The notes beneath the pieces are model-generated. The model ran no database searches. It was not told where the DNA came from and worked only from the letters and a program-made list of their open reading frames with translations. Below, in pieces: positions 63,391 to 64,000 of a DNA stretch of 64,000 nt; within the stretch, counting starts at the first letter, position 1; each line of letters starts with the position of its first letter. The position numbers and the translations under genes are program-made. Source of the stretch: Henckelia pumila (Eukaryota > Streptophyta > Magnoliopsida > Lamiales > Gesneriaceae); assembly GCF_033568475.1 (NCBI RefSeq), contig NC_133123.1, positions 162,207,753 to 162,271,752 on the forward strand, given 5' to 3'.

Positions 63391-64000
63391 ATGGATAATA
63401 AAAACAAAACTAATCCAAATAGTATATATATAAAAATTCAAATTAAAATCAAAGAACATAAACCATATCATATACATGTTTATGTTGATACAGGAACAAG
63501 TATGTGTTTAGGAAGCAAACATATACTTTCAAATCATTATTGAAAAAAATATGATAAATGATTAAAAGTTCGAATAGGAGATGAATCAATAATCATGCTT
63601 GATACAGTAGCAGAAAAATTAAAAATAGAAATTAAGAAAACAAAATTTGTAATACTCATTATATACCAAATAGAATCAGGAATGGACATTATAATAGGAA
63701 ATAACTTTTTAAGATAATATCTTCCTTTTACACAATTTGAAAATCACATAACTTTAAACAAATGATCATCAATGATTTACATTCCTAAAATACGAACAAC
63801 ATATCGTGTAGGAAATGAAAGATTTACAAAGAATTTTCATAAATAAAATACAAATCCAATAGAACTAAAAATAGAAAATATTTTAACGATTAATCCTGAA
63901 AAAGAAATCATGAAGAAATTTCATGATATTTGTTCTGAAAATCCTCAGGACAAAATTAAGAAAAGAAAACAATTCATTGCTTCAATAAAAACTCAAAGAC
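63391..64000 (+). pseudogene. Endogenous caulimovirid (plant pararetrovirus) polyprotein, protease part, broken and cut by window end
   Basis: One frame from ATG 63391 shows a Y-V-D-T-G-T-S protease active-site motif (D at 63487) and, further on, an I-I-G-N-N-F-L type segment; both belong to the aspartic protease of Caulimoviridae pol. The frame is kept without shifts to the end of the window but has stops at 63541, 63559, 63715, 63763 and 63844. RT and RNase H should lie to the right, outside the window. Genus cannot be told. It lies next to a (TA)n tract (63356-63376). It cannot encode a working enzyme as it stands. Confidence 0.8.

Overview
This window is nuclear DNA of a flowering plant. 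The evidence is GT-AG introns in a DEAD-box helicase, a universal-stress-family gene and a PB1-domain gene, an 80S-type ribosomal protein gene (eL27a class), Ty1-copia and Ty3-gypsy LTR retrotransposons, many foldback MITEs, and an integrated pararetrovirus fragment. The base composition is AT-rich with GC-rich coding exons. A dicot is most likely; the flavour of the Tekay-type and copia proteins reminds me of asterids (Lamiales), but that is only an impression.

Layout. 1-11891: a gypsy-type element without coding capacity, arranged as end-of-internal / LTR / internal / LTR (LTRs 665-3328 and 9228-11891, each 2664 bp, about 99.4% identical by eye). A copia solo LTR (7150-9010) sits in the right internal copy and is absent from the left copy. 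11892-12317 and 21483-22230: old tandem repeats, split by a complete but inactive copia element (12318-21482). 22231-30261: intergenic DNA with a Ulp1/PMD-like fragment, a foldback element, a nested hAT-like insertion between (TA)n tracts, an LTR-like fragment and a short palindromic MITE. 30262-36167: two real genes on the minus strand, RPL27a (intronless) and a 10-exon DEAD-box RNA helicase of the p68/RH20-RH30 type (656 aa predicted, all splice phases consistent). 37107-48061: a decayed Myb/SANT plus NAM-associated-domain pseudogene, split by a Tekay-type chromovirus (37263-47238) with a perfect 5-bp target duplication. 48784-52070: a four-exon universal-stress-like gene on the minus strand (230 aa). 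52071-60000: intergenic DNA crowded with MITEs. 60135-60820: a two-exon PB1-domain gene on the plus strand. 60821-63360: MITEs, including a perfect 96-bp palindrome. 63391-64000: the start of a broken caulimovirid polyprotein (protease part) that runs off the window.

The host genes are housekeeping or signalling genes (translation, RNA remodelling, nucleotide-binding stress protein, PB1 scaffold) and show no sign of a joint pathway. RPL27a and the helicase lie head to tail about 1.2 kb apart with separate promoters. Most of the interest lies in the mobile DNA: a gypsy element whose gag and pol are separated by a spliceable, stop-containing 210-nt intron; a young non-autonomous gypsy tandem; hairpin-forming modules in LTRs and leaders; two Mutator-like MITE families with 9-10 bp target duplications; and a near-flawless inverted repeat that could be a small-RNA source.
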